64,000 nucleotides of DNA, from assembly GCA_031262485.1 (NCBI GenBank), contig JAISHO010000025.1:23407-87406 (forward strand), in the 5' to 3' direction. The notes under the pieces were generated by a model. That model was not told where the DNA came from and searched no databases. It worked only from the letters and a program-made list of their open reading frames with translations. This stretch comes from Propionibacteriaceae bacterium. Lineage in GTDB: Bacteria > Actinomycetota > Actinomycetes > Propionibacteriales > Propionibacteriaceae. Every line of letters starts with the position of its first letter. The stretch's first letter is position 1. Made by a program: the position numbers and the translations under genes. Shown here piece after piece: positions 36,056 through 47,051 of this stretch.

Positions 36056-36553
36056 TCACCGGAAATCGAGCACCTTGAGGACGTTGTCGGACATCACTTC
36101 GGTGACGGTCACCTCGGCGCCGGAGGGGATGGGCGAGTCGGCCACGAAGGACATCGTGCGGGGCGCTCCGAGATAGGTGACGCGGACGAGCCCTTGCTCC
36201 CCGGGGGCGGCGGTGCCGGCGGTGACGACGCCGGGCGTGCCGACGATCCGTGAGGTCGACAAAGCTTGGGGGGAAAGCTCATTGCGCTTGAGCCAACGAT
36301 AGAACAAGACCGCCACCCAGCCGATCGCCCCGCCCAAGAGCCGGCCGACGATCGAGGCGAACACGGGGGGCAGGCCCAAGGCGCGGCCGAGCCAGCCGCC
36401 GAGGCCGAAACCGGTGATGAAACCGCCGACGCTGGCCGTCGAGAACAAGCCGGAGCCGCCGAAATCGGCGTCGAAGACCTCGAAGACGCCGTCGAAGACG
36501 AGGGATGCGACGAGGACGACGAATCCGACGATGACAGCGATGGTGAACACCAT
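36056..36553 (-). CDS. NfeD-like membrane protein (flotillin partner)
   Basis: 165 residues. Three or four membrane helices in the first 90 residues (for example FTIAVIVGFVVLVASLVF) are followed by a C-terminal OB-fold of about 65 residues (GTPGVVTAGTAAPGEQGLVR through VMSDNVLKVLDF). This is the short NfeD type without the protease domain, typically encoded with flotillin. It is thought to assist or anchor flotillin assemblies. It begins the nfeD-flotillin unit, with a GH3 terminator just upstream. Confidence 0.88.
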   Translation of the reverse strand: MVFTIAVIVGFVVLVASLVFDGVFEVFDADFGGSGLFSTASVGGFITGFGLGGWLGRALGLPPVFASIVGRLLGGAIGWVAVLFYRWLKRNELSPQALSTSRIVGTPGVVTAGTAAPGEQGLVRVTYLGAPRTMSFVADSPIPSGAEVTVTEVMSDNVLKVLDFR

Positions 36554-36573
36554 GGCTCCATCCTACAAACAAA

Positions 36574-36612
36574 CATCCACCCGCCGGGGGCGACTGCCCC
36601 GACGGGTGGATG
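36574..36612 (-). terminator. GH3 gene terminator
   Basis: The outer stem CATCCACCCG/CGGGTGGATG (10 bp) encloses the inner GGGGC/GCCCC. It begins 16 bases past the GH3 stop. The minus-strand flank is T-rich (TTTGTTTG). Confidence 0.9.
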
Positions 36613-36627
36613 ACAGATGCGACGGAG

Positions 36628-38928
36628 TCAGTCGATGACGACCTCGACGAGACGCGGCGTCTCACTCGTCACGAGGGCGGTCGGGCCGGTCAGTTCGACG
36701 GTGATGGTTTCGGTGAGGGGATGGTCGCAGTCGGAGCCGAGCCACAACGTCACGGCGCCCGGCTCGACGACACGCTCCATGCTGTCATCGTGGAAAGCGA
36801 AGCGGGCGACGGGGGCCTTGAACGTGACCTTCGCGCTCTGACCGGCCTCCAACTCGACCCGGGCGTATCCGATGAGTTGGCGCAGCGGGCGCACCGTCGA
36901 GGCGACGACGTCATGGCCATAGAGCTGCACAAGGGTCGCGCCGGCGCGGTCGCCGGTGTTCGTCACCGTCGTCGTGGCGGTGATCCACCCATCGGTCGGC
37001 GCCTCGGCGGCGACGTCGAGATCGGTCATCGTGAAACTCGTGTAGCTGAGTCCGTGGCCGAAGCTGAACTGGGGCGTCGTGTCGATCGAGGAGACCGACG
37101 AGGGATCGCCCAGCTTGGGGTGGAGGTAGGAGTAAGGCAGGACGCCGAGGGTGCGTGGCACCGAGACAGGCAGGTGGCCCGACGGGTTGATCCGCCCCGA
37201 CAGCACGCCGGCCACCGCAGCCGATCCCTCCTCGCCGGGGAAGAAGGCCTGGACGGTGGCTTGGGCCCGCTCGGTCAAGGCGCCGATGGCGTACGGGCGC
37301 CCGGTGATGGGGACGAGTACGAGGTCGGTGCCCGTCTCAAGGAGGGCCTCGACGAGTTCGGTCTGCACCCCGGGAAGATCGAGGGAGTCGGTGTCACAGC
37401 CCTCGCCGGAGGTGCCTTTGCCGAACAGACCGGCCTGATCGCCGACGACGCAGAAGACGACATCGGCCGCCTTTGCGGCGGCGATCGCCTCGTCGAACCC
37501 GGAACGGTCCTCGTCGCGAACGGTGCAGCCCAGCGCGTAGGTGACCTCGGCGTCGGGATACTCCGCCTTGATCGCCTCGAGGATCGTCGGCGCCTCGATC
37601 TTCGAGGGGACGTCCGGATTGTGCATGAGGACGTGGTTGACGAAGGAGTAACAGCCGAACAGCGCCGACTGGCGGTCGGCGTTGGGGCCGACGACGGCGA
37701 TCTTGGCGACCTTGCCCGGCTCGACCGGGAGAATCCCCTTGTTGTCGAGGAGGATGACGGACTCCTCGGCCAGGCGACGGGCGACGGCGCGGTGCTCGGC
37801 CGGATCGAGTGATTCCGGCGCCTCGGCGAGCAACTTCTCGAGCCGGGCGATCTCGCCGTCGATATCGAGAAGACCAAACTGCTCTTTCTGCATGAGGACA
37901 CGTCCGACTGCGGTGTCGAGGGCGGCCAAGGCGTCGGAGCCTTCGGTGAAAGCCTCGACGACCCCCTCGGCGCGCAGCGCGTCGCCAGTCGGCAGTTCGA
38001 CGTCGACGCCGGCTTTCAATGCTTTCAGGGCGGCGTCGGCGAGCGATCCGACGACACCGTGCTGGTTGAGGAGGAAGGCGACGCCGAAGTAATCCGAGAC
38101 GACGATGCCCTCGAAGCCCCAGCGGTCGCGCAGGACGTCGGTCAGCAAAGCCGGGCTCCCGTGGGCGGGGACGCCGTCAGTGTCGATGTAGGCCGGCATG
38201 ACCGAGCCGACGTGCCCGTCGAGGACGGCGATCTCGAAGGGAGGCAGGAAGACGTCTTCGATCTCACGCGGCCCGGCGTGGACGGGGGCGAGGTTGCGGC
38301 CGGCCCGGGAGTTCGAGTAACCGGCGAAATGCTTGAGGCAGGCGACGACGCCGTGGCTCTGCAGCCCTTCGACGTAGCCCTTGCCGAGGGTGCCGATGAC
38401 ATAGGGATCCTCGCCCATCGTCTCCTCGACCCGGCCCCAGCGGGCGTCGCGGACGACGTCGAGCACCGGCGCCAATCCTTGGTGGATGCCGAGTTGGGCC
38501 ATCGTCTGGCCGATCGCCGAGCCCATCGCCTCGACCGCCTCGGGGTCGAAGGTGGCTGCCCAAGCGATCGGGGTCGGGAACGTCGTCGCCGTCCAGGCGC
38601 TCAGGCCGGTCAAGCATTCCTCGTGGACCTGCAGGCCGATCCGCAGTCGGGTCTTGGCGGCGATCCACTTCTGGAAGCCGATGAGAGCGGTCAAGCCATC
38701 ACTGGGCGAGATCGGTTTCGTGCCGAAGACCCGCGTCAGTTGCCCGAGGCCTTCCTTGGCGAAGTTCGTGAAGTCGGCCGCCTCATCGGATTGGGTGTCC
38801 ATCTCGGGAGCGACGACACCGCCGTCCTCGCCGGCGCCGATCCAGATGCCTTGAAGTTGGGCGATTTTCTCCTCGACGGTCATGGAGGAGAGGAGGTGGG
38901 AAACGCGTTCCGTCAACGCAAGGGCCAT
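36628..38928 (-). CDS. Glycoside hydrolase family 3 (beta-xylosidase or beta-glucosidase)
   Basis: 766 residues with no signal peptide, so cytoplasmic. The N-terminal TIM barrel has LQVHEECLTGLSAWTATTFP, the KHFAGYSNSRAG substrate motif and the nucleophile segment GIVVSDYFGVAFL. The second alpha/beta domain includes KIAVVGPNADRQSALFG. The C-terminal fibronectin-III-like domain begins FSFGHGLSYTSFTMTD. The enzyme releases terminal beta-linked sugars from oligosaccharides; xylose is favoured by the nearby xylulokinase and GH10 xylanase and by a shared operator. A TTG six bases upstream of the chosen ATG is an alternative start. It is divergent from the LacI gene. Confidence 0.92.
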   Translation of the reverse strand: MALALTERVSHLLSSMTVEEKIAQLQGIWIGAGEDGGVVAPEMDTQSDEAADFTNFAKEGLGQLTRVFGTKPISPSDGLTALIGFQKWIAAKTRLRIGLQVHEECLTGLSAWTATTFPTPIAWAATFDPEAVEAMGSAIGQTMAQLGIHQGLAPVLDVVRDARWGRVEETMGEDPYVIGTLGKGYVEGLQSHGVVACLKHFAGYSNSRAGRNLAPVHAGPREIEDVFLPPFEIAVLDGHVGSVMPAYIDTDGVPAHGSPALLTDVLRDRWGFEGIVVSDYFGVAFLLNQHGVVGSLADAALKALKAGVDVELPTGDALRAEGVVEAFTEGSDALAALDTAVGRVLMQKEQFGLLDIDGEIARLEKLLAEAPESLDPAEHRAVARRLAEESVILLDNKGILPVEPGKVAKIAVVGPNADRQSALFGCYSFVNHVLMHNPDVPSKIEAPTILEAIKAEYPDAEVTYALGCTVRDEDRSGFDEAIAAAKAADVVFCVVGDQAGLFGKGTSGEGCDTDSLDLPGVQTELVEALLETGTDLVLVPITGRPYAIGALTERAQATVQAFFPGEEGSAAVAGVLSGRINPSGHLPVSVPRTLGVLPYSYLHPKLGDPSSVSSIDTTPQFSFGHGLSYTSFTMTDLDVAAEAPTDGWITATTTVTNTGDRAGATLVQLYGHDVVASTVRPLRQLIGYARVELEAGQSAKVTFKAPVARFAFHDDSMERVVEPGAVTLWLGSDCDHPLTETITVELTGPTALVTSETPRLVEVVID

Positions 38929-39024
38929 AGTCAAGTACCGTTTCTTGTGTGAAGTGCGTCGCGCGGCGACAAGCTGGTTGCTGCGATGAAGCTGAGAGCC
39001 ACCCTGATCCCACTCGTGCGAGGA

Positions 39025-39035
39025 GCGAAATTTTC
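39025..39035. promoter_or_regulatory. Putative LacI operator, copy 1
   Basis: GCGAAATTTTC lies 97 bases upstream of the GH3 start. It is the exact reverse complement of copy 2 at 39127-39137. The core GAAAATTTC is a 4-1-4 palindrome. Confidence 0.6.
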
Positions 39036-39126
39036 TATGAGGCTAGCTCTCGCCCCACCCTACGTCCCCCCTCCTATCCCGGGAAGCCCTGGCGTGGCAA
39101 TCGCGCGACGATGGGTGATCTTCGAA

Positions 39127-39137
39127 GAAAATTTCGC
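39127..39137. promoter_or_regulatory. Putative LacI operator, copy 2
   Basis: GAAAATTTCGC lies 31 bases upstream of the LacI gene's GTG, overlapping its likely promoter and so suiting autoregulation. Copies 1 and 2 are 102 bases apart, about ten helical turns, a spacing that allows DNA looping. Confidence 0.6.
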
Positions 39138-39167
39138 ATGGTCTCGGCGAATGCTTAGACTTAAGAG

Positions 39168-40184
39168 GTGGACACCCCCCGACTCAAACTGGCGGATATC
39201 GCCGCCCAAGCCAACACTTCTGTCGCAACAGTTTCGAAGGTTCTCAACGGCCGCCCCGGCGTCGGAGCGGACAAGCGCGATGAGGTCCTCGCCATCTTGC
39301 GCCAGCACGATTACCGCCGCCGCGGTTCCAGCAAACGCAACCCGGCCGGCCTCGTCGACATTGTCCTACGCGGTCTTGACACCCTCTGGGCCACCGAGGT
39401 GCTCAAGGGCGCCGAGGAGGTGGCGGCCCGGGCCGGGATCGGACTCGTCGTCTCCGCCACCCACGGCCGGACCCTCGGCAATCGTCACTGGCTCACATCC
39501 CTGGCCCAGCGCCACAGCGACGGGCTCGTGCTCGTCCTCTCCGCGCTCAACACCGGCGCCATCGTCGAACTCGATAAATTACGCATTCCTTATGTGATCG
39601 TCGATCCGATCGGCATCCAGGACCAATCCGTCCCCGTCATCGGCGCCACCAACTTCGCCGGCGGGCGCGCCGCCACCGAGCATCTCCTCGAATTGGGGCA
39701 CCGGCGGATCGGCATCATCACCGGTGAACGGGACCTGGCATGCTCCCAAGAACGCCTCGATGGTTATCGGGCGGCGCTCGTGCGGGCCGGCGTCACGCCC
39801 CACGACGAACTCATCAGCTACGGAGATTTTCTCATCAGCGGTGGTCATGCCGGCGCCGAGCGATTCCTCGATCTGCCCGAGCCGCCGACGGCGATCTTCG
39901 CCGGCTCCGACCAGCAGGCCTACGGCGTCTACGAAGTCGCCAAAGCGCGCGGGTTGCGCGTGCCCGAGGATCTCTCCGTCGTCGGCTTCGACGACGTCCA
40001 GTTGTGCCAGTGGGTCTCGCCCCGCCTGACAACGGTGCGCCAGCCGGTCCAGGAGATGGCCCGGGAGGCGACCCGCACGCTGCTCGGCATGGCTTATCAG
40101 GGGTTGGAGCCCTCCCGACGCAAGATCGAACTCGCCACCGAACTGGTGGTGCGCGATTCGACCGCCGCCCCTAGGCGTGCCTGA
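39168..40184 (+). CDS. LacI-family transcriptional regulator of the GH3 (xylan) genes
   Basis: 338 residues with a GTG start. The N-terminal helix-turn-helix is [21 protein letters not shown], followed by the hinge. The periplasmic-binding-protein-like effector domain runs from about 60 and includes [40 protein letters not shown] and [18 protein letters not shown]. No upstream ribosome site is properly spaced, and a TAGACT -10-like box ends 7 bases before the GTG, so a leaderless mRNA is likely. It probably represses the divergent GH3 gene and, by operator match, the GH10 gene. The effector is probably a xylo-oligosaccharide or xylose (inference). Confidence 0.93.
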   Translation: MDTPRLKLADIAAQANTSVATVSKVLNGRPGVGADKRDEVLAILRQHDYRRRGSSKRNPAGLVDIVLRGLDTLWATEVLKGAEEVAARAGIGLVVSATHGRTLGNRHWLTSLAQRHSDGLVLVLSALNTGAIVELDKLRIPYVIVDPIGIQDQSVPVIGATNFAGGRAATEHLLELGHRRIGIITGERDLACSQERLDGYRAALVRAGVTPHDELISYGDFLISGGHAGAERFLDLPEPPTAIFAGSDQQAYGVYEVAKARGLRVPEDLSVVGFDDVQLCQWVSPRLTTVRQPVQEMAREATRTLLGMAYQGLEPSRRKIELATELVVRDSTAAPRRA

Positions 40185-40250
40185 CCGCTCGATCCTGGCG
40201 CCGGTCAGAGGCGGCCGGTGATGCGGTTCGACCGCCCCGCAGGCTGACGA

Positions 40251-41963
40251 TCAGGCGAACTGGCCGGCCAAGGCTTGAGCGAAGACGTCGAGGCCGAGCG
40301 GCCCCAGTGTGAGCGCGTCGCTGTGGAACGCCTTGAGATCGAACACCTCGCCGCGAGCGACAGCCCGCTGACGGGCGTCCGCGCGGGCCTGTTCCCACAG
40401 CCGTTGGCCGATCTTGTACGACGGCGCCTGGCCGGGCCAGCCGAGGTACCGGTCGAGTTCGAAGCGGAGGAAGGCTTCGTCGTCGGCGATGTGGGTGACG
40501 AGGAGGTTCCACGCCTTCGGCTCATCCCACACGCCGCCGCCGAACCGATCGGGGCAGGGCAGTGCGAGGTGGACGCCGAGGTCGATGACGACCCGGCAAG
40601 CCCGCAACAGTTGGCCGTCGAGCATGCCGAGACGATCGGCCGGGGTGGCGAGGAAACCGAACTCGTCCATGAGGCGTTCGGAGTAGAGAGCCCAGCCTTC
40701 CCCGTGACCGGAGACCCAGCAGCCGAGCCGGCGCCAGCGGTTGAGGGTCGGCTCGATGACCGACTGGCCGATCTGGAGGTGGTGGCCCGGGACCCCCTCG
40801 TGGTAGACGGTCGTGCGCTCCCGCCAGGTGGCGAAACGGGTGACCGATTCGGGCACCGACCACCACATCCGCCCCGGACGGCTCAGATCCTCCGACGGGC
40901 CGGTGTAGTAGATGGCGCCGCTGTGCGTGGGCGCGATGAGGCATTCGAGGCGGTGGAGGCGGGGATCGATGTCGAAGTGGCGGCCGTCGAGGAAGGAGAT
41001 CGCCTCCTGGGAGGTCTCGGTCATCCAGGCGGCCAAGGCGTCGGCGCCCTCGAGGAACCACCGATCCTCGCTGTCGAGTTGGGCGACCGCCTCGGCGATC
41101 GTGGCGCCCGGCCCGGCGATCTCGGCGGCGACGGCTTTCTGCTCGGCGACGATCCGGTCGAGTTCGTCGAGGCCCCAGGCGTAGGTCTCTTCGAAGTCGA
41201 CGACGGCGCCGAGGAAGGAACGCGAGGCGCGATCGTAGCGTTCCCGGCCCACTCCGTCGGCCTCAGGGGCGGCGGGGGCGAGGTCGTCGGCCAAGAAAGC
41301 GGCCAAGTCTCCGTAAGCTTGCCGGGCCGCCTCGGCGTGGGCGGCCAGATCGTCACGCAAAGCCTCAGGCAGGGGAGAGCCGTCGGGGCGAGCGGAGGCG
41401 GTGAAGCTGTCGAAGAAAGATCCCGGGCGGCTCAGATCATTCGCCTGTTCGACGCCGATCCCGACTTGGCGGCGGGCCGGGATCAGGCCCCGGCTCAGCC
41501 CCTCGGCCAGACTGGCCCGGTAGCCGGCGAGGGCGGCTGGTACCTTGGCCAGGCGCTCATCGATCGTCTCCCAATCCTCGGTCGTGGCGGTGGCCATGAG
41601 ATCGAAGGTGTCGCGGATTCCCTGCAATGGTGAGGCGATGTTGTTGAGGTCGCGGAGGTGGTCGCCGGCCTCGTATTCCTCCAGTGACAACCCGAGACGT
41701 TCCGTCATCGCGGCGACGGTGACGCGGTCGACTTCGTCGATCGCCTCTGTGGCGGCGATTTTCGCGATGGCGTCGCGGGCCGAGGCGGCCGAGGCTTCGG
41801 CGCCGGCGGGGGAATAGTCGTCGAGTTCGGTTTCGAATCCGGCGATTCCGGCTCCCGTGGCAAAAGTGGGGGAGAGGCGGGCCTGCTCCATGAGGATGGC
41901 GTCGGCCACCGCGTCGAGTGCGGTCGAAGGACGAGGGACGGCGGTGTCGGAAGAAATACTCAC
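40251..41963 (-). CDS. DUF885 family protein (probable zinc peptidase-like)
   Basis: 570 residues from a GTG at 41963; an in-frame ATG 12 codons upstream gives 582. The family signature HEGVPGHHLQIGQSV, an HExxH-like variant, and HGEGWALYSERLMDEFGFL are both present. DUF885 members resemble metallopeptidases, but few have been studied. It has no signal peptide. It is convergent with the LacI regulator (66 bases) and unlikely to be part of the xylan set. A -10-like TAGGCT seven bases upstream of the GTG suggests a leaderless transcript. Confidence 0.88.
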   Translation of the reverse strand: MSISSDTAVPRPSTALDAVADAILMEQARLSPTFATGAGIAGFETELDDYSPAGAEASAASARDAIAKIAATEAIDEVDRVTVAAMTERLGLSLEEYEAGDHLRDLNNIASPLQGIRDTFDLMATATTEDWETIDERLAKVPAALAGYRASLAEGLSRGLIPARRQVGIGVEQANDLSRPGSFFDSFTASARPDGSPLPEALRDDLAAHAEAARQAYGDLAAFLADDLAPAAPEADGVGRERYDRASRSFLGAVVDFEETYAWGLDELDRIVAEQKAVAAEIAGPGATIAEAVAQLDSEDRWFLEGADALAAWMTETSQEAISFLDGRHFDIDPRLHRLECLIAPTHSGAIYYTGPSEDLSRPGRMWWSVPESVTRFATWRERTTVYHEGVPGHHLQIGQSVIEPTLNRWRRLGCWVSGHGEGWALYSERLMDEFGFLATPADRLGMLDGQLLRACRVVIDLGVHLALPCPDRFGGGVWDEPKAWNLLVTHIADDEAFLRFELDRYLGWPGQAPSYKIGQRLWEQARADARQRAVARGEVFDLKAFHSDALTLGPLGLDVFAQALAGQFA

Positions 41964-42071
41964 GACGCTTAGCCTAATGGCAGCGGGAAACGGCTGCATC
42001 GACGGGACGTCTGTTCACAGTCGAGATCGTTGACGATCACGACCCCGCCAAAGCCCGGCGTTGGCGATCGA

Positions 42072-42617
42072 TCAGCTCGGAGAGAGGACCTCGTCGGGGG
42101 TGGTGGCGCTCGCGGTCTCGAGTGAGTCAGAGGGTTCCGTCTCCTTGAGGAAGGACCCCAATCCCGTCACAAGGGTCTCGGGCGGCGGGTCGATCCGGCG
42201 TTCGGCTTGGACCCGGAGATACCGCCACGCCATGGTGGCGGGAATGGCGAGGAAGGCGAGCGCCATGATGACGACGGCGGCGCGCGACCCGAAGCCCATG
42301 GTCGCCCAATCCGGCGCCACGCCCCAGATGAGGAGGGCGGGCACGATGAGCGGGACGACGGCGAGGGCGGCGATGACGAATCCCTGGCGCCGAAAGCTGT
42401 GAGCTGTCAACAACGAAGGCTCGTAGCGTTCCTCGTCGTCGTACTCTTCGTCTTCGCCATCACCCTCGTCGTCGGCGAAGCCGTCGGGATCTCCCGGATC
42501 GGCTTCGCCAGCAGAGGCGAAGTCGTGCGCCACGACGGGATCTTCGGGCGGAACGAAAGAGGGGGCCCCAGCCGGAGGGGTCGACTCCGGCGGCTGGGGC
42601 GGGTTCGCATCGCTCAT
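42072..42617 (-). CDS. Small membrane protein with acidic N-terminus, unknown function
   Basis: 181 residues. The first 65 are Pro- then Asp/Glu-rich and probably disordered (for example [19 protein letters not shown]). Two membrane helices lie at about 78-95 and 107-128, followed by a polar C-terminal tail. No family is recognised. Its ATG overlaps the xylulokinase stop by 4 bases (ATGA), so it is translationally coupled to xylB. The function relative to xylose metabolism is not evident. Confidence 0.8.
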   Translation of the reverse strand: MSDANPPQPPESTPPAGAPSFVPPEDPVVAHDFASAGEADPGDPDGFADDEGDGEDEEYDDEERYEPSLLTAHSFRRQGFVIAALAVVPLIVPALLIWGVAPDWATMGFGSRAAVVIMALAFLAIPATMAWRYLRVQAERRIDPPPETLVTGLGSFLKETEPSDSLETASATTPDEVLSPS

Positions 42618-44059
42618 GCGTGGGGACGATCCCACGTCATCGGGCGGACCTCGGCGTAATGCTCCCGGATCTGGGGAACAGCTGGCGCGTCGTAAGCGAC
42701 AGTGCCCTCCCGCTCCCACACCGGCGCCGCGGCCGCGCCGGAGGCCACCCAGGCGGCCTGGCGGGCGGCGCCGTCGGCGACATACTCTCCGGCCGGCGGC
42801 ACGAGCACCTCACGGCCGAAGACGGCCGGGGCGATCTGGCGGACGGCCTCGGATTGGGCGCCACCACCGATGAGGAAGATCCGGTTGACCTCGACTCCGA
42901 GAGTCTCAAGGGCGCCGAGCCCATCGGCCAAGAGACAGAGCAGCCCTTCGACGGCCGCCCGCGCGAAGCAAGCGGGATTCATCGTCGACAGGGTGAGACC
43001 GTGGAGGGAACCGGTCGAATACGGCTGATTCGGTGTCCGTTCGCCCTCGAGGTAAGGCACCATGACGAGCCCATGAGCGCCCGGAGCGGCCGACAGGGCC
43101 AACTCGGAGAGGCGGGCCAAGTCGACGCCCAAGGTCTCGGCCATGCCGGCCATGATGCGGGCCCCGTTGAGGGTGCAGGCGAGGGGGAGATAACACCCGG
43201 TGGCGTCGGCGAAGCCGTTGATGACACCGCTGCGATCGATGATCGGAGTGGGGCTGATGGCGCTGACAACTCCGGACGTGCCGATCGAGACGGCGACATC
43301 GCCCTGACCCAGGCCCAACCCGAGGGCGGCGGCGGCGTTGTCGCCGGCGCCGGGGCCGATGAGGGCGCCCGAGGGCATCGAGGCGAGCGCCTGACCTGGC
43401 GCGGACAGCCGTGGCAGCACCGGGGTGGAGCCGAAGCCGAGACGAAGAAGGTCGAGGTCGTAATCATTGCTGACCGGCGACCAGTAACCGGTGCCGGAGG
43501 CGTCCGACCGATCGGTGACGAGCGCGTTGATGGCGCCGTCTCCCCCCTGGGACTTCGGGCCGTGGCCGGCCAGACGCCAGCTCAGCCAATCGTGCGGCAG
43601 GCAGACCGCCGCCACCCGGGCGGCGTTGTCCGGCTCGGCGGTGGCGAGCCAGCGCAACTTCGTGATCGTGAGCGAGGCGACCGGCGCCGAACCGCAGGCC
43701 TGGGCCCAAGCGGCTTTCCCGGCTTCAACATCGCCTTGGCCCAATTCGTCGATGAGGTCGTCGGCTGCCTGAGCCGAGCGAGTGTCGTTCCAGAGCAGCG
43801 CGTCGCGGACGACCTCGCCGTCCTCATCGAGACAGACCATGCCATGCTGTTGCCCGCCGACGGCCACGGCGGCGACGTCGTCGAGCCCACCGGCCGCGTC
43901 GGCGGCGGCCTGCAGCGCGGTCCACCAGTGGTCTGGGTGCACCTCGGTGCCGTCGGGATGGCTGGCCCGGCCAGTGCGGACAAGGGCCCCGCTGTCGGCG
44001 TCACGGATGACGACCTTGCAGGATTGGGTGGAACTGTCGATGCCGGCGACCAAGGCCAT
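42614..44059 (-). CDS. xylB: Xylulokinase
   Basis: 481 residues of the FGGY kinase family. It phosphorylates D-xylulose to enter the pentose phosphate pathway. The phosphate-1 loop is [13 protein letters not shown], the substrate motif [12 protein letters not shown] is typical of xylulokinase, and [23 protein letters not shown] and [12 protein letters not shown] complete the ATPase site. ATG at 44059 follows AAGGAG; the longer frame upstream is spurious. No xylose isomerase is within the window. The GH10 and GH3 genes nearby supply xylose. Confidence 0.94.
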   Translation of the reverse strand: MALVAGIDSSTQSCKVVIRDADSGALVRTGRASHPDGTEVHPDHWWTALQAAADAAGGLDDVAAVAVGGQQHGMVCLDEDGEVVRDALLWNDTRSAQAADDLIDELGQGDVEAGKAAWAQACGSAPVASLTITKLRWLATAEPDNAARVAAVCLPHDWLSWRLAGHGPKSQGGDGAINALVTDRSDASGTGYWSPVSNDYDLDLLRLGFGSTPVLPRLSAPGQALASMPSGALIGPGAGDNAAAALGLGLGQGDVAVSIGTSGVVSAISPTPIIDRSGVINGFADATGCYLPLACTLNGARIMAGMAETLGVDLARLSELALSAAPGAHGLVMVPYLEGERTPNQPYSTGSLHGLTLSTMNPACFARAAVEGLLCLLADGLGALETLGVEVNRIFLIGGGAQSEAVRQIAPAVFGREVLVPPAGEYVADGAARQAAWVASGAAAAPVWEREGTVAYDAPAVPQIREHYAEVRPMTWDRPHA

Positions 44060-44166
44060 GAGGGGCTCCTTCTCTCGAAATCCTGGGGACACTCTAGAGG
44101 GTACGTCTGACACGAGAACGTCTGCGGTCTGAAGAAATAGTTTCGGTGACCGGGTGAAGACCAACG

Positions 44167-44214
44167 CCGCGGCCCGGGAGAGCCATGAGCGAGGGGACTT
44201 CTCCCGGGCCGCGG
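44167..44214 (-). terminator. clpB terminator
   Basis: A perfect 15-bp stem, CCGCGGCCCGGGAGA with TCTCCCGGGCCGCGG, has an 18-base loop. It begins 45 bases past the clpB stop. Confidence 0.85.
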
Positions 44215-44259
44215 AGCACCGTGGTGGCCGATGCGGTGGGCGATTCGCCCGCCATCGGA

Positions 44260-46833
44260 TCAGCTGTGCTGAATCGCCAGGTGATCTCCGTCGACGTCGA
44301 AGGTGACGGTGGAGCCATCCGGCACGGTTCCGGCGAGCACCGCTTTGGCCAGGGGATCCTCGATCGCCGTTTGGATGAGCCGACGCAACGGGCGCGCCCC
44401 GTAGATCGGATCGAAGCCGTTCTCGCCCAGCCATTGGCGGGCCGGCTCCGTCACCGCGACGGTGATGCGACGCTCGGTCAGTCGACGGTTGAGCCGGTCG
44501 AGACTGATGCTGACGATCTGGCTGAGATCCTCACGCGTCAACGCGTCGAACAGAACGATGTCGTCGAGCCGGTTGAGGAATTCTGGCTTGAAGACGGCCC
44601 GTACCTGGCTCATGACCGACTCGCGCATCTCGTCCGGCTCGAGCAGGGGATCGGTCAAGAACTGAGAACCAATATTGCTCGTCAGAATGAGGATGGTGTT
44701 GCGGAAATCGACCGTCCGGCCTTGCCCGTCGGTGAGCCGTCCGTCGTCGAGGACTTGCAGCAGGATGTTGAAAATCTCCGGGTGGGCCTTCTCGACCTCG
44801 TCGAGCAGGATGACGGAATAGGGGCGCCGCCGCACCGCCTCGGTCAACTGGCCGCCCTCTTCGTAGCCGACATAGCCGGGAGGCGCGCCGACGAGCCGGG
44901 AGACGGCGTGCTTCTCGGAGTATTCGCTCATGTCGATGCGGACCATCGCCGTCTCATCGTCGAAGAGGAACTCGGCCAACGCCTTGGCCAATTCCGTCTT
45001 TCCGACGCCGGTGGGGCCGAGGAAGAGGAAGCTGCCGGTGGGCCGGTTCGGGTCGGAGATGCCGGCCCGGGCCCGACGCACGGCGTCCGCCACCGTCGCG
45101 ACGGCCGCTTTCTGCCCGATGAGGCGCTGCCCGATGCGATCCTCCATCTCGAGGAGCCTCTCCGATTCGCCTTGGAGCATCTTGCCGACGGGGATGCCCG
45201 TCCATGCCGAGACGACCTCGGCGATGTCGGTGGCGGCGACCTCCTCGGAGACCATGGTGTTCTGCTTCTCGGAAGCAGCCGCCTCGGCCAACTGCGCCTC
45301 CAACTCGGGCAGTTCGCCATAGAGCAATTCGGAGGCCTTCGTCAGATCGCCCTCGCGCTGGGCGCGTTCGGCCTCGATGCGCATGGCGTCGATGCGGGCC
45401 TTGATGTCGCCGACCTCGTTGAGCCCGGACTTCTCCGCCTCCCAGCGCGACTCCAGGCCACGTAATTCTTCCTGAGTGTCGGCCAAGTTGGCGTCGAGGC
45501 GGGCCAACCGTTCGCGTGAGGCCGGATCGGCCTCCTTCTCCAAGGCGAAACGCTCCATCGTCATACGGTCGACTTGGCGGCGCAACTCGTCGATCTCCTC
45601 GGGGGAGGAGTCGATCTCCATGCGCAACCGGGAGGCCGCCTCGTCGATGAGGTCGATCGCCTTGTCCGGCAATTGCCGGGAGGTGATGTAGCGGTTCGAG
45701 AGCGTGGCGGCGGCGACGAGGGCGGAGTCGGTGATCCGCACCTTGTGGTGGGCCTCGTAGCGCTCACGCAGACCACGCAGGATGGCGATCGTGTCCTCGA
45801 CCGAGGGCTCGCCGACGTAGACCTGCTGGAAACGTCGCTCCAGAGCCGGGTCCTTCTCGATGTGCTCGCGGTACTCGTCGAGCGTCGTGGCGCCGATCAT
45901 GCGCAACTCGCCACGGGCCAGCATCGGCTTGATCATGTTGCCGGCGTCCATCGAGGAGTCCCCGGTCGCCCCGGCGCCGACGAGAGTGTGCAACTCGTCG
46001 ATGAAGGTGATGATCTGGCCCTCGGCGTCGCGGATCTCGGCCAGGACGGCCTTGAAACGCTCCTCGAACTCGCCGCGGTATTTCGCCCCGGCCACCATCG
46101 AGGAGAGGTCGAGCGAGACGAGTCGGCGGCCCCGCAGCGAATCGGGCACGTCGCCGGCGACGATGCGCTGGGCCAAGCCGTCGACGACGGCCGTCTTGCC
46201 GACGCCGGGCTCGCCGATGAGGACGGGGTTGTTCTTCGTGCGGCGGGCCAAGACCTGCACGACACGACGGATCTCGGCGTCACGGCCGATGACCGGGTCG
46301 AGCTTGCCTTCGCGGGCCCGTTCCGTCAGATCGATCGAATATTTGTCGAGCGCGGACTCCCCGCCCTCGGCTTCGGCGTTCGTGACGCGCTTGCCGCCCC
46401 GAGCGGCGTTGAAGGCGTCGATGAGGCGTGAGGGTGTGACCCCCTGATCGGCCAGGATCTTCTGGGCCGGCGACTCGACGGTGGCCAAGCCGATGAGGAG
46501 GTGTTCGGTGGCGACGTACTGATCGCCCATGCCGAGCGCCTGCGTCTCCGCTTCGCCGAGGACGCGGGCGAGGGCGCCGGACATGCCGGGTTGGCTGACC
46601 GAGGAGCCCTTGGCCGCCGGCAGCGCGGTGATGGCTTTCTTCGCAGCGGCGGTGATGACGGCAGGATCCGCCCCTAGTTTCTCGACCAACGGTGAGACGG
46701 TGTTGTCGGGAATGAGGAAGAGCGCGTTCAACAAGTGGACGGGCTCGACCGTCGGATTGCCGTTGGTGAGGGCGAGCCGGACGGCGGCGGTCGTGACGTC
46801 GCGGCTCATCGTGGTCAGTTTGTCGGTCTCCAT
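44260..46833 (-). CDS. clpB: ATP-dependent disaggregase ClpB
   Basis: 857 residues, the canonical ClpB length. It threads aggregated proteins through a hexameric ring with DnaK. It has an N-terminal Clp repeat domain (about 5-145), NBD1 with Walker A GEPGVGKT and Walker [11 protein letters not shown], a coiled-coil middle domain (about 400-520), and NBD2 with GPTGVGKT and [10 protein letters not shown]. The C-terminus ends HLAIQHS. ATG at 46833 is supported by AAGGAG 12 bases upstream and the N-terminal [18 protein letters not shown] box and -10 element lie upstream, so HspR control is expected. Confidence 0.97.
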   Translation of the reverse strand: METDKLTTMSRDVTTAAVRLALTNGNPTVEPVHLLNALFLIPDNTVSPLVEKLGADPAVITAAAKKAITALPAAKGSSVSQPGMSGALARVLGEAETQALGMGDQYVATEHLLIGLATVESPAQKILADQGVTPSRLIDAFNAARGGKRVTNAEAEGGESALDKYSIDLTERAREGKLDPVIGRDAEIRRVVQVLARRTKNNPVLIGEPGVGKTAVVDGLAQRIVAGDVPDSLRGRRLVSLDLSSMVAGAKYRGEFEERFKAVLAEIRDAEGQIITFIDELHTLVGAGATGDSSMDAGNMIKPMLARGELRMIGATTLDEYREHIEKDPALERRFQQVYVGEPSVEDTIAILRGLRERYEAHHKVRITDSALVAAATLSNRYITSRQLPDKAIDLIDEAASRLRMEIDSSPEEIDELRRQVDRMTMERFALEKEADPASRERLARLDANLADTQEELRGLESRWEAEKSGLNEVGDIKARIDAMRIEAERAQREGDLTKASELLYGELPELEAQLAEAAASEKQNTMVSEEVAATDIAEVVSAWTGIPVGKMLQGESERLLEMEDRIGQRLIGQKAAVATVADAVRRARAGISDPNRPTGSFLFLGPTGVGKTELAKALAEFLFDDETAMVRIDMSEYSEKHAVSRLVGAPPGYVGYEEGGQLTEAVRRRPYSVILLDEVEKAHPEIFNILLQVLDDGRLTDGQGRTVDFRNTILILTSNIGSQFLTDPLLEPDEMRESVMSQVRAVFKPEFLNRLDDIVLFDALTREDLSQIVSISLDRLNRRLTERRITVAVTEPARQWLGENGFDPIYGARPLRRLIQTAIEDPLAKAVLAGTVPDGSTVTFDVDGDHLAIQHS

Positions 46834-46893
46834 CGAGTGGCGGTGCTCCTTGATCGGGTATGAAGAAAACCTGTTTTCGTAGTGCTTCTCAAA

Positions 46894-46914
46894 GTTGAGT
46901 CGCATCGGCTCAAG
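46894..46914 (-). promoter_or_regulatory. HAIR element (HspR operator)
   Basis: On the minus strand CTTGAGC-N7-ACTCAAC matches the consensus CTTGAGT-N7-ACTCAAG at 12 of 14 positions. It lies 61 bases upstream of clpB. A TATAGA -10 box (46915-46920) abuts it, and a further CTTGAGA half-site is at 46929-46935. Confidence 0.75.
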
Positions 46915-46987
46915 TCTATACCGGTCGCTCTCAAGTGGCAACAGACGGCATCTGCTGAGATGCCTGGGGTGAAGGCCGGGAGAAAGA

Positions 46988-47029
46988 CGGCCGGGCCGCC
47001 ATCCTTCGGTGAGGACGACAGCCCGGCCG
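46988..47029 (-). terminator. GH10 gene terminator
   Basis: CGGCCGGGC and GCCCGGCCG form a 9-bp stem with a 24-base loop. It begins 23 bases past the xylanase stop. Confidence 0.7.
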
Positions 47030-47051
47030 GATCGGTCGATACCCAGATGGT